From: Nitrospirota bacterium
GTDB taxonomy: Bacteria > Nitrospinota_A > UBA7883 > JACRGQ01
Reading direction: 5' to 3'
Assembly: GCA_024275955.1 (NCBI GenBank)
Contig: JAJRYD010000045.1
Location: 1 to 53,457 of the forward strand
Length of the DNA: 53,457 nucleotides
Shown here piece after piece: positions 42,680 through 50,657 of the stretch. Numbering within the stretch: position 1 is the first letter of the stretch; every line of letters begins with the position of its first letter. The position numbers and the translations under genes are program-made. The notes under the pieces were generated by a model. It was not told the DNA's origin. It worked only from the letters and a program-made list of their open reading frames with translations, and searched no databases.

Positions 42680-43407
42680 TTTTTTCTTGCCGCCTTTACA
42701 AATGACCGGAATATATTTAACTGTGCTTTAGTTCTGGTAAGGAACTCCGGGTGCCACTGCACGCCGACGATAAACCGCGCCCCCTCTTTTTCTATTGATT
42801 CGATTATTCCATCCCGCGAGATGGATGAAACGGTGAGGCCTTTTCCTATATCCTTTACCGCTTGGTGATGCGTGGAGTTTACTCTCAGCGTTTTACGGCC
42901 GGTTGCCTTGGCAAGCATCGTTCCTTTTATAATATTTACGGAGTGGCATGTTTTGCTGAAGTGGGTTTTTTGTTCATGGTTTTCGGCGGAGCTGTTCTCT
43001 TGTCTGATATCCTGAAAAAGAGTGCCGCCGTAGTAGACGTTTATCAGCTGTTCGCCTCCGCAGATGCCTAGAACTGGCAGGCATCTTTTCTCTGCCGCCT
43101 TTAAAACAAAAAATTCGGAGCTGGTTCTCTTTTTTTTTAACTCACCGCTACTTTTGTTCCTTTTGACCGCGTAAAGAGACGGGTCGATATCGAAGTAGCC
43201 TCCGGAAATAATAATGCCGTCCATCTGTCCAATCATTTTGGAAGCCGAGCGATAGTTGTCGAAAAGAGGGAGCATTACCGGCAGGCCGCCGGCAAGGGAG
43301 ACCGCTTTTGGAAGGTCTGTTTTTATCCAGTAAAAATCATGTTTCCTACGCGCCGGTTTTTTCTTTTTGTCTATGTCCGGGGTTATCCCGATGAGCGGAA
43401 TCTTCAT
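42676..43407 (-). CDS. Class I glutamine amidotransferase-type hydrolase (peptidase C26, PuuD-like)
   Basis: A 243-aa hydrolase of the gamma-glutamyl-gamma-aminobutyrate hydrolase family. It has IPLIGITPDID at the start, GIIISGGYFDIDPSLY, the nucleophile elbow LPVLGICGGEQLINVYYGG with cysteine at about residue 117, NSTHHQAVKDIG, and FIVGVQWHPEF with the histidine of the catalytic triad. The stop overlaps the start of ald (ATGA). The substrate is uncertain; a gamma-glutamyl compound is likely. Confidence 0.85.
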   Translation of the reverse strand: MKIPLIGITPDIDKKKKPARRKHDFYWIKTDLPKAVSLAGGLPVMLPLFDNYRSASKMIGQMDGIIISGGYFDIDPSLYAVKRNKSSGELKKKRTSSEFFVLKAAEKRCLPVLGICGGEQLINVYYGGTLFQDIRQENSSAENHEQKTHFSKTCHSVNIIKGTMLAKATGRKTLRVNSTHHQAVKDIGKGLTVSSISRDGIIESIEKEGARFIVGVQWHPEFLTRTKAQLNIFRSFVKAARKK

Positions 43408-43581
43408 ACCTATATTTTAGCCGCTAATCGCTGTTTTTCAAATATTTACCTTGTATGAGAAGCTAAAGATGCCATTTTTTATGCCGATAACAATAGAGCC
43501 TTGTCTGAAAAAGGTTGTTTACCAATGCTTTATCAGCATAATAGAGGGCGGTTTGAGGGAAATATAAAGGGGGATATAGGC

Positions 43582-46227
43582 ATGATGGAAGAGCTCGCTA
43601 CAAAACCGCAGTCTGTTGAAGAACAGCTTGCCCCTCATCTAGACGACGAGTTTGTCCTTTTCATACATTCCAAGCCGCTTCTCCAGCAGATAAAGGCGAT
43701 TATGGAAAATCTCTTGAATTTCAAAAAGGTCTCTGTGGTCGCCGTTGGCAATACTAAAAAGGAATTTATAGAAAAGCTTTCAAAAATATTGATGACCAGT
43801 ACTGCCGATGTGTTGGTTGCGCCTTCTCTTGCCACTAAAAGCAATGAACAGGAAACCAAGATAGATGTTTGGAATAACTTTCTTGTAAATATGCACGCGA
43901 GGATAAACCAGACCAAAAACGATAAGGAAAAGACACTTAACTGTATGTCGAAGATGATAACCGTTCTTGAAGAGGCGGAGAATTATATCATTCGCGAAAA
44001 GTATATACGGATGTTTGCCGGCTATCGAATCCCTTCTGTTTTTATTTTCTCTCATTCGCAAAGCGGCAAGCTTGCCGAGCAGGTGGCAGAGAGGCACCCT
44101 GTACTTGCCGATCTGCTTGCCGAGCATCTAACCAACTCTGGCAGTGCGATTGAGAAGATAAAGGAAAAGGAAGATGAGCTGGAGCTTAACAAAAAGAAGG
44201 CCGAGGCCGATAAGCTGATGAAGCAGGGGCAAGATTACAAAGAGAGCAGAAACTACGCCGAGGCTGTAGCCTGTTTTGAAAAGGCGATTCAGATTATGCC
44301 GTCAGACCCAGAGCTATACTTGGAAAGCGGAAAAGGCTTTACCAAGCTCAAAAAATACAGCAGAGCAGTGAGGCGGTTTACCGAAGCCGAGGAGGTTGCC
44401 AAAGATATTCCGGCCCCTAACATGGAAATCGGCAACGTAAAGATTATCCAAGTTAAAGAGATGGTAGCAAACGGAGCCGACCCCGACGGCGAAGATATAA
44501 GCAAACTTCTCTCCGAGGCTTCGCGGTCGTTCAAATCGGCTTTAGATAAGGCCGACGCGTTGAAGCCTCTTCACGACGAGGATAAAACAGACAGAGGAGC
44601 TGAAGCGGTTTCATCTATAGCTAGGTCGCTTTCTGAGCATGCTCTCAGCGAGACGCTTGGGTCGGAAAATGCCATAGTAAAAGAGTTTCATTCGATGGTG
44701 GGGCGTTCCCTTAAGAATAAGGGGATAAAGGATAGCGCGGAAATATCGACGCCAGCCAGAATTACGCTTGGTCTTGTGGCGGCGGATGAGGGCGACTTTG
44801 AGGGAGCGGAAAAACTTTTGTTTACGGCAATGGAAGATAAAAAATATATTTCCGACGCTTCATGGGGGCTGAATTATCTCGGCGCGCAAATCCGCAAGGC
44901 AAAAATGGTAGATGAGGCGTTTAGGATTTATAACAGGCTTTTAGAATTCGACCCTCCAAATAGAGCGGCTGTGTATTTTAACATCTCTGTAGCTTGGCTT
45001 AATAAAGGAAATAAAGTGGAATCTGCCGGTAATCTGGTAGAGGCTGTTTACACAGACCCCGGTCTTCCGCACGATGAGATGTTTACCAGAAATATTAAAC
45101 TTATGGAACTCTACAATGAACTTTTGGAGGTTTTTACGCAGGTAAAGGTAAATTCGAAAACAATGAAGCCGGTTAAAGAACCGGAAGCGCAGAGCGCGCG
45201 CCAGCCGGAACCTGCTGATATGCACTCGCCAAAACCAAACCCTGAGTTTAGCCGGTACAAAGCCAACTTTGAAAAGATGATAAAAGGCGACAGGCAGAAA
45301 TCTATGAAGGTGATTTTTGATTTTACGAAAAGGGAGCGGAAGTTTTTTGAAAGCTTTGAATTTTTTTGTAGTGGGTTGATAATGGGTGTAGCTAGGGAGG
45401 CGTTTGAAAGAATAGTTAATGTCGATAATCCTCAAGCGAACTCTTTTAAAGCGGTTATCAAGGAGACGTTTGAAAAAGAAAAGAATTTGGCGCTTCCATC
45501 TACTGCCAGGTTTCAGGCGTTTAGAGCAAAACTAGAAGAGATTGCGGTTTCCGACAAAAAGCTTGCCGACAGGAGGCTGTACGATATAAGCGTCGCGGAG
45601 CCGGGGTTTTTCGCGAGCGTGGAAGCGTATGAAAGCACCGCTGTTATGGAGCTGGTTTTAGATGCCTTTAAACGGTTCAAAGATGTCGATAACCCGAAGA
45701 TTAAAAAGTTCGTACGGTTTTTAGAGAGAGTGATAGAAAGAAAAGAAAAGTACTCTCCAAAAGCAAAAGTGGAACTACCTGACGAAGAGAAGTTTGAACA
45801 GCTTATTATCTCTGGTAAGGTTAAAGACGCGACAGAGTTTCTTCGGCACCGCGAAAGCGAATCCAAATTCCTCGATACTCCCAAGATGTATGAAAACGAG
45901 GCGGTGCTGAAATTCGCGTCGGATATTTCGAGAAAGCATATTGATTCGGAAAAAGCAGAACTTAATGAAACCGCTAAAATTTTATCCGCTTTTCTCGATA
46001 ACAGAGAAAAATATATCAAGTTTCAAGGGTTTGTCGAAGCCGCTTTTCAGGCTTATATGGAGACGATGGACCAACGCAAAATGACCAACTCTATAGCAAA
46101 AGCGATATGCAGTTTCCCAGAGAGCGTAGATAAACAGTACTTTTATGAAAACAGCGAGATGGTTAATGCCGCGCTTGAGATAGAAAAAAAGCTGAGCGGT
46201 AAAGGGGTTGGTGAGGCGTACAGGTAA
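43582..46227 (+). CDS. Large TPR protein with degenerate C-terminal repeats, function unknown
   Basis: I do not recognise the whole protein. The first about 130 residues look like an alpha/beta domain (FVLFIHSKPLLQQIKAIMENL, VSVVAVGN), perhaps a degenerate receiver-like fold. A charged coiled-coil (KEKEDELELNKKKAEADK) leads into TPR units, the clearest being YAEAVACFEKAIQIMPSDPELYLESGKGFTKLKKYSRAVRRF, seen in two pieces. More TPR-like helices follow to about residue 520. The last about 330 residues hold at least three diverged repeats of about 80 residues (see findings). I chose ATG 43582 because AAAGGGGG lies 8 bases upstream; ATG 43525 and TTG 43501 are alternatives. It has no partner on its strand. 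Confidence 0.7.
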   Translation: MMEELATKPQSVEEQLAPHLDDEFVLFIHSKPLLQQIKAIMENLLNFKKVSVVAVGNTKKEFIEKLSKILMTSTADVLVAPSLATKSNEQETKIDVWNNFLVNMHARINQTKNDKEKTLNCMSKMITVLEEAENYIIREKYIRMFAGYRIPSVFIFSHSQSGKLAEQVAERHPVLADLLAEHLTNSGSAIEKIKEKEDELELNKKKAEADKLMKQGQDYKESRNYAEAVACFEKAIQIMPSDPELYLESGKGFTKLKKYSRAVRRFTEAEEVAKDIPAPNMEIGNVKIIQVKEMVANGADPDGEDISKLLSEASRSFKSALDKADALKPLHDEDKTDRGAEAVSSIARSLSEHALSETLGSENAIVKEFHSMVGRSLKNKGIKDSAEISTPARITLGLVAADEGDFEGAEKLLFTAMEDKKYISDASWGLNYLGAQIRKAKMVDEAFRIYNRLLEFDPPNRAAVYFNISVAWLNKGNKVESAGNLVEAVYTDPGLPHDEMFTRNIKLMELYNELLEVFTQVKVNSKTMKPVKEPEAQSARQPEPADMHSPKPNPEFSRYKANFEKMIKGDRQKSMKVIFDFTKRERKFFESFEFFCSGLIMGVAREAFERIVNVDNPQANSFKAVIKETFEKEKNLALPSTARFQAFRAKLEEIAVSDKKLADRRLYDISVAEPGFFASVEAYESTAVMELVLDAFKRFKDVDNPKIKKFVRFLERVIERKEKYSPKAKVELPDEEKFEQLIISGKVKDATEFLRHRESESKFLDTPKMYENEAVLKFASDISRKHIDSEKAELNETAKILSAFLDNREKYIKFQGFVEAAFQAYMETMDQRKMTNSIAKAICSFPESVDKQYFYENSEMVNAALEIEKKLSGKGVGEAYR

Positions 46228-46250
46228 ACCAGTGGTGAAATATTTTTTTG

Positions 46251-46553
46251 CTAATCTGACTTTTCGTTTTTCTTTATAGCTTTTTTACATGCTTTAGACT
46301 TTGCTTTCTCTCTTCCTTTTCTTAAAGTCTCTTTCGCTTCATCATACTCTCCATGAAAGAGAAACGCCGCCGCCGTATCTATGCTGTTTATTACGAAGGG
46401 ATGTTCGTTTTTACATTCGTTCTTTTTTAGCTTGCCTATAGCGTCGGCCCAGTTCATCCTTAGCTCCATTTCGCTTGCCGCCAGAACTGAAGCGGGAAAA
46501 GCAAAGCTTAAAATTAGAGCTGTGGCTATTTTTGCTTTCGCGAGGTTTTTCAT
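46251..46553 (-). CDS. Small secreted protein at the end of the nir operon
   Basis: A 100-aa protein with a signal peptide ending ASVLA (about residue 25). The mature part is helical and charged: RMNWADAIGKLKKNECKNE, then AAFLFHGEYDEAKETLRKGREKAKSKACKKA. Two cysteines (about 47 and 89) could form a disulfide. Its ATG overlaps the stop of nirF (ATGA), so it is translated with the heme d1 genes. I do not recognise the family; a periplasmic accessory role in nitrite reductase maturation is inference from position. Confidence 0.65.
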   Translation of the reverse strand: MKNLAKAKIATALILSFAFPASVLAASEMELRMNWADAIGKLKKNECKNEHPFVINSIDTAAAFLFHGEYDEAKETLRKGREKAKSKACKKAIKKNEKSD

Positions 46554-47710
46554 AGGCCGAATATGCTAGAACGGTTAGTGCAGAATATGCCGGACGGTTT
46601 TTTGATAGGTATCTCTTTTATCAGCTCAAAAGTGCTTGTGTCGTAGATCAGCAGTTTGCTGTCGCCGTAGGACGATATATATATAGTTCCGCCTTTTGGC
46701 GCGAAACCGATATGGAAAATCTTATTCCCGGGAGTGAGGGTTTTAATCACTTTTTGTGACTGTACATCAATAACCTCTACTTTGTCATGGTTGTCGCCAA
46801 GTACATAGTTCGTCCATATCTGTCTCATGTCCGGGCGGGCCATAGCAAAGATAGGGTGCCCCTTTAGCTCGATAAACTTTTTGGCCTTCCATGTTTTTTT
46901 ATCTATAACCGCGAGTCCAGAACCGCCTACCATCGGAGCGTACAGATAGTCGCCGGCCATAATCCATCCTTCGAGGTGCGGTATCTTGAGTACAGGTTTT
47001 TTGTGCGAGTCTTTCTCTGGTCTTGGAAGCGGTATTTTTGTAAAGCCTTCCGGTTTTAGAAGGTCTATCATGGTAATCCATGGCGAGTGGAAAAGCCCCA
47101 CAAGGTAATATCTGCCATCGGGAGTGAGCAGAGCGTCGTAAGGTTTTTCTCCGATATTTTTATATTTTCTAATTACAGGGAAGTCCGGCTTCCCTGCGTC
47201 TATCACCCATGTTTGGTCGGCATCCATAAGTGACACCACAAGAAGGTTGCCCGGTGCGTCTACAAGCCCTACCGTTTTGGATTTGTCCGCGGGGATTGTT
47301 TTTACTATTTTAAATGTTTTATCCGAAACGATTACTATGTTTCCCGGTTTGTAGTTGCTTATCGCTATATGTTTGCCATCTTGCGTAACGGCAAGGCCTA
47401 TGGCGCTTTCGCCTACTTTTAGTTTTGATACTATTTTTAGTTTTAAAAGATCTACCTTGCTTAAAAAGCCGTCGCGGCTGACAACATAGGCGTACCTTCC
47501 ATCGCGTGAAAAAGAGATGGAGGCGTGATGCAGTACGCCAAGGCCGCTTACCTCTCCGAGAACTTTGTGGTCTTGCGCGGAATCTATAACCATAATAGCA
47601 CCGTTTTCTCTTTCGACCACTACCATCAAGGCGCCTGTGCCGTAGTCGGCCGCTAGCGAGCTATTTGCCAGTAAGAATATGAGGCTTAGAATCGAGATTA
47701 TATATTTCAT
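46550..47710 (-). CDS. nirF: Heme d1 biosynthesis protein NirF
   Basis: Periplasmic protein of the cytochrome d1-like eight-bladed propeller family, required for heme d1 formation (reported to act on a dihydro-heme d1 precursor). A signal peptide ending SSLA precedes GALMVVVERENGAIMVID. Beta-propeller repeats such as FSRDGRYAYVVSRDGFLSKVDL, GLVDAPGNLLVVSLMDADQ and GHPIFAMARPDMRQIWTNYV with the NirF/NirS-type order continue to the C-terminus. There is no cytochrome c domain, unlike NirS and NirN. Length is 386 aa. It overlaps nirJ by 50 bases, an unusually long overlap that supports coupled translation. Confidence 0.88.
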   Translation of the reverse strand: MKYIISILSLIFLLANSSLAADYGTGALMVVVERENGAIMVIDSAQDHKVLGEVSGLGVLHHASISFSRDGRYAYVVSRDGFLSKVDLLKLKIVSKLKVGESAIGLAVTQDGKHIAISNYKPGNIVIVSDKTFKIVKTIPADKSKTVGLVDAPGNLLVVSLMDADQTWVIDAGKPDFPVIRKYKNIGEKPYDALLTPDGRYYLVGLFHSPWITMIDLLKPEGFTKIPLPRPEKDSHKKPVLKIPHLEGWIMAGDYLYAPMVGGSGLAVIDKKTWKAKKFIELKGHPIFAMARPDMRQIWTNYVLGDNHDKVEVIDVQSQKVIKTLTPGNKIFHIGFAPKGGTIYISSYGDSKLLIYDTSTFELIKEIPIKKPSGIFCTNRSSIFGL

Positions 47711-48872
47711 TTACCGTCCTGTTGTTAATTTCATCATCAGTAAGGTAGCAGGCGGGATCGCTTTCCCACAAGCTACCTGTTTTTGTATAGGCGCGCACGC
47801 GGTTTGCCCCGTTGCACACCTCCAGCCATCCGCATGTTCCACATCTTCCTTGCAGGTTTCTAGGTTTTTCTCTTAAGCGCCTGAGTGTTTCGTTGCTTTT
47901 ATCGTTCCATATTTTGGAGAACTCTTTTTCCAAAACATTGCCAAGCACTATGCCGGAAAGCAGAGGATCAGGGTGCGTGTCGCCTTTGGTATCTACGTTC
48001 ACTATTCCTCTGCCGGCGCTGTTGCCGCCCCATCGCTTAAGCACAGGGTAAAGTTTTCGCGCCTTATCTTTGTCTTCTTCCATCAGCTTGAGAAGCAGAA
48101 ACGGCGCGTCTGCTTCGTTGTTTCCGGTAACGATATCAATCTGGCGGTTGGTATCGACATACTCTTTCGCTTTTTTAAGGATAAACTCCATAGCTTCGCG
48201 GGTTTCTTTCGGCGTAAGGTCTTCAAGCTGGTTATCGCCGCCGCGCCCCGAGTAGACAAGGTGCGAAAGGTAGAGCTTTGTTATTTCGTTATCTTCGACG
48301 AACTTGAATATCTCCGGTAGGTCGGCGATGTTTATACGGGTAAGGGTGAACCTTATGCCGACGCGTAGACCAAATTTTTTGCATCGGTTAATGCCGGTAA
48401 CGGCACGGTCGAACGATCCTTTTACTCCGCGAAACTTATCATGGAGAGCTCCTATGCCGTCGAGGCTTATGCCTATGTAGTCAAAACCTGCTTTGGCCAT
48501 CTTCTTTGCGTCATGATCGGTTATTGTTGTTCCGTTGGTTGAGAGGCTAAGGAAGAAGCCGAGCCTCTTCGCTTTTTCGGCAATCTGAAAAATATCTTTA
48601 CGGTAAAGCGGTTCGCCGCCGGAAAGAATTACGGAAAAGCAGTCGGCTTTTTTAAAGTCGTCAAGTACTTTGAGGGCATCCTCTGTGCTTAATTCGTCTG
48701 TCTGGTCGCGGTTGCCAGAAAACCCGTAGGAGCCGTAGCAATGGAGGCACTCAAGGTTGCACTTTTTCGTAAGGTTCCATATAACTACCGGCCCTTTTCC
48801 CATGCTTGGCTTGCCGCTTCCATTAGGGCTTATATCGCTTAGCATTTTTAGAGAATTTGTAAGGCGGAACAT
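47661..48872 (-). CDS. nirJ: Radical SAM heme d1 biosynthesis protein NirJ
   Basis: Cytosolic radical SAM enzyme that replaces propionate side chains with oxo groups on the way to heme d1. The [4Fe-4S] cluster motif is CNLECLHC (Cys38, Cys42, Cys45), followed by VILSGGEPLYRKD, LSLSTNGTTI and ISLDGIGALHDKFRG. A C-terminal cysteine-rich segment, CGTCGWLEVCNGANRVRA and DPACYL, is typical of NirJ and suggests an auxiliary cluster. Length of 403 aa is normal. Its ATG lies directly before the stop of the NirN-like gene. Confidence 0.92.
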   Translation of the reverse strand: MFRLTNSLKMLSDISPNGSGKPSMGKGPVVIWNLTKKCNLECLHCYGSYGFSGNRDQTDELSTEDALKVLDDFKKADCFSVILSGGEPLYRKDIFQIAEKAKRLGFFLSLSTNGTTITDHDAKKMAKAGFDYIGISLDGIGALHDKFRGVKGSFDRAVTGINRCKKFGLRVGIRFTLTRINIADLPEIFKFVEDNEITKLYLSHLVYSGRGGDNQLEDLTPKETREAMEFILKKAKEYVDTNRQIDIVTGNNEADAPFLLLKLMEEDKDKARKLYPVLKRWGGNSAGRGIVNVDTKGDTHPDPLLSGIVLGNVLEKEFSKIWNDKSNETLRRLREKPRNLQGRCGTCGWLEVCNGANRVRAYTKTGSLWESDPACYLTDDEINNRTVNEIYNLDSKPHILTGK

Positions 48873-50582
48873 TTAGTTTGCCATCTCCTTGAAGCTTAGT
48901 ATGTACGCCACTATCAGGTCCATCTCGTTTTTACTTAGCTTTATGTGAGTCATAGAGCTACGTTTGTAGCCCAAAGATTTGGAACTGAATTTTGGGGCCG
49001 CTATTTGCGTGCGTATCTGGGAGCTGGTTCTCTTGTTTGCTATTTCGGCGAACGAAGGGCCGAACGCCTCGTAGATTTGATGGTGGCACCCCATACAGCT
49101 ACTGTTGAAAACATCTTCTCCGGTGATTTTTTTTGCGGACCTTTTGCCCATGCTGTAGGCGGGGTATGTTTTGTTGGTAGCGTTATACTTCCCCACCGGA
49201 TGTTTGGATGGGATTGATTTTACTTTTTTGACCGTAGCTGTATCGTAGACTACCACCTCGCCGTCTTCCGACGGGATGGTGATAAGGGCGAATTTTCCGT
49301 TTCTGGTAAACTCCACATGCATCGACTTTACGCCGGGGTGTGCCTTTATTATTTTCGTCTTTTTGAAATCACTTTTGTCTATCAGTACGATATCTTCCGT
49401 CATCGTATCTACCCAGAGGTACGGCGTGGCGAAGTGAGTTCTTACGAAAAAGCCCGCGGCCGGAAGCGGTATCTCATCCACTTTTTCAAGCTTATCGAGC
49501 GAGTAGATGCTTAGTATAGGTTTTTTGATATGGTTTACCCCTGCCATCAGTTCGCCGTTCTTATACCAGAATGCCGACGACGCTAGATGCGGTAAACCGC
49601 TTGTTGGAATTTCCTTTAGCACCATATTCTTCTTATAGTCGTATATAAACAGACTACCGCTCCCCCTCTTGGTACCTAGTATATAGTTTCCAACGGGACT
49701 TATGGAGAAATCCTCGAACGGCTCCGGCAGGAGATGCTTTTTTACGGCGAAAGGTTTTTTCGCGTCTATTATCCAAAGTTCAGCCTTTTCGCGGAACGAG
49801 CAGATGAACGCGTCCATCTGCGGCAGGGAATAAAACCCGCCGATTTTCCCCGGCGTTGCTATTTTGTGCAGAGGGTTCATGTTTTTATTGAACAGAATTA
49901 TATTTTGCGGCAACTGATTGGCAACCGCTACGATACTGCTATCGGGCGATACAGCGATAGACCTGCTGTAAATACCTGCCTTTATCTGAAATTCGGGGCT
50001 AAGGGTAGGGATGTCGAATTTTGTTATTATTCCGTCTCTGGAGGCGGAGTATATCTTTTTTAGGTCGTATGAGAATTTGGGACCGCCATGAACATTGCCG
50101 ACATAAAATGTCGCCTGTTTCGAAAGTGTTTTTCCGTCTAGTACTGCTATGCTTTTGGTGCCTCTCTCCATTATTAGTGTTACGTTTTCCAAGTCCATGG
50201 AGTGAGTTTTTGGCGGTTGTTTCTTCGGCAAAATTCTACTGGCAGAGATATCGTCAAAACTCCATTCAGGCTTCTCTACAGCTGTTTTGATATGCGCTAC
50301 TACCCGCTCTATCTCATCTTTTGAAAGCTTGGTCTTAAAAGCCGGCATGGTGGTTGATGGAAGCCCGTTGGTAATAACATCACCAAGTTTCTCCATGCTT
50401 CGCTTCGAGTAGAGCGACGGCATAAGCGGAGGCGCTGTCAGCCCAACTCTCTCATGGTGATGGCACTCCGCACAGTGCATAATGTAGAGCAATTCTCCGG
50501 TTTTTGGCGGTGCCGCCTTGCTCCAGCCGGCTGTGGCGATAAAGATAGCAACTATCGAAACTATGAAGGCATTTTTCTGCAT
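48873..50582 (-). CDS. NirN-like cytochrome with c-d1-c domain order
   Basis: Signal peptide to about residue 23, then a cytochrome c domain with CAECHH (Cys37, Cys40, His41) and likely ligand Met79. A heme d1-type beta-propeller follows (about 125-470); NVHGGPKFSYDLKKIYSASRDG corresponds to the segment with the proximal histidine, and HPVGKYNATN to the end of the d1 fold. A second cytochrome c domain ends the protein: CMGCHH (Cys496, Cys499, His500) with Met544. Typical NirN has only the N-terminal c domain, so the extra one is unusual. NirN oxidises dihydro-heme d1 and passes heme d1 to NirS; that role is inferred here from family and operon. Confidence 0.8.
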   Translation of the reverse strand: MQKNAFIVSIVAIFIATAGWSKAAPPKTGELLYIMHCAECHHHERVGLTAPPLMPSLYSKRSMEKLGDVITNGLPSTTMPAFKTKLSKDEIERVVAHIKTAVEKPEWSFDDISASRILPKKQPPKTHSMDLENVTLIMERGTKSIAVLDGKTLSKQATFYVGNVHGGPKFSYDLKKIYSASRDGIITKFDIPTLSPEFQIKAGIYSRSIAVSPDSSIVAVANQLPQNIILFNKNMNPLHKIATPGKIGGFYSLPQMDAFICSFREKAELWIIDAKKPFAVKKHLLPEPFEDFSISPVGNYILGTKRGSGSLFIYDYKKNMVLKEIPTSGLPHLASSAFWYKNGELMAGVNHIKKPILSIYSLDKLEKVDEIPLPAAGFFVRTHFATPYLWVDTMTEDIVLIDKSDFKKTKIIKAHPGVKSMHVEFTRNGKFALITIPSEDGEVVVYDTATVKKVKSIPSKHPVGKYNATNKTYPAYSMGKRSAKKITGEDVFNSSCMGCHHQIYEAFGPSFAEIANKRTSSQIRTQIAAPKFSSKSLGYKRSSMTHIKLSKNEMDLIVAYILSFKEMAN

Positions 50583-50590
50583 AATACCTC

Positions 50591-50633
50591 TCCAAAAAAG
50601 AAAAGCGCGGGATTCTAAAGAATCCCGCGCTTT
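50591..50633 (-). terminator. Strong hairpin terminator/attenuator between nirS and the nirN-like gene
   Basis: Perfect 14-bp arms AAAGCGCGGGATTC (50602-50615) and GAATCCCGCGCTTT (50620-50633) around a TAAA loop. Read on the minus strand the stem is followed by TTTTCTTTTTT, an intrinsic terminator. It lies between the nirS stop and the SD of the next gene, so partial read-through would give more nirS mRNA than nirN-nirJ-nirF mRNA. Confidence 0.85.
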
Positions 50634-50657
50634 ATAACAAGTTGTTAAGCTCTAGTT

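Noticed and set aside
50602-50633. Palindrome as a regulator operator
   Set aside because: The GC-rich stem followed by a T-run on the coding strand right after the nirS stop is better explained as a terminator.
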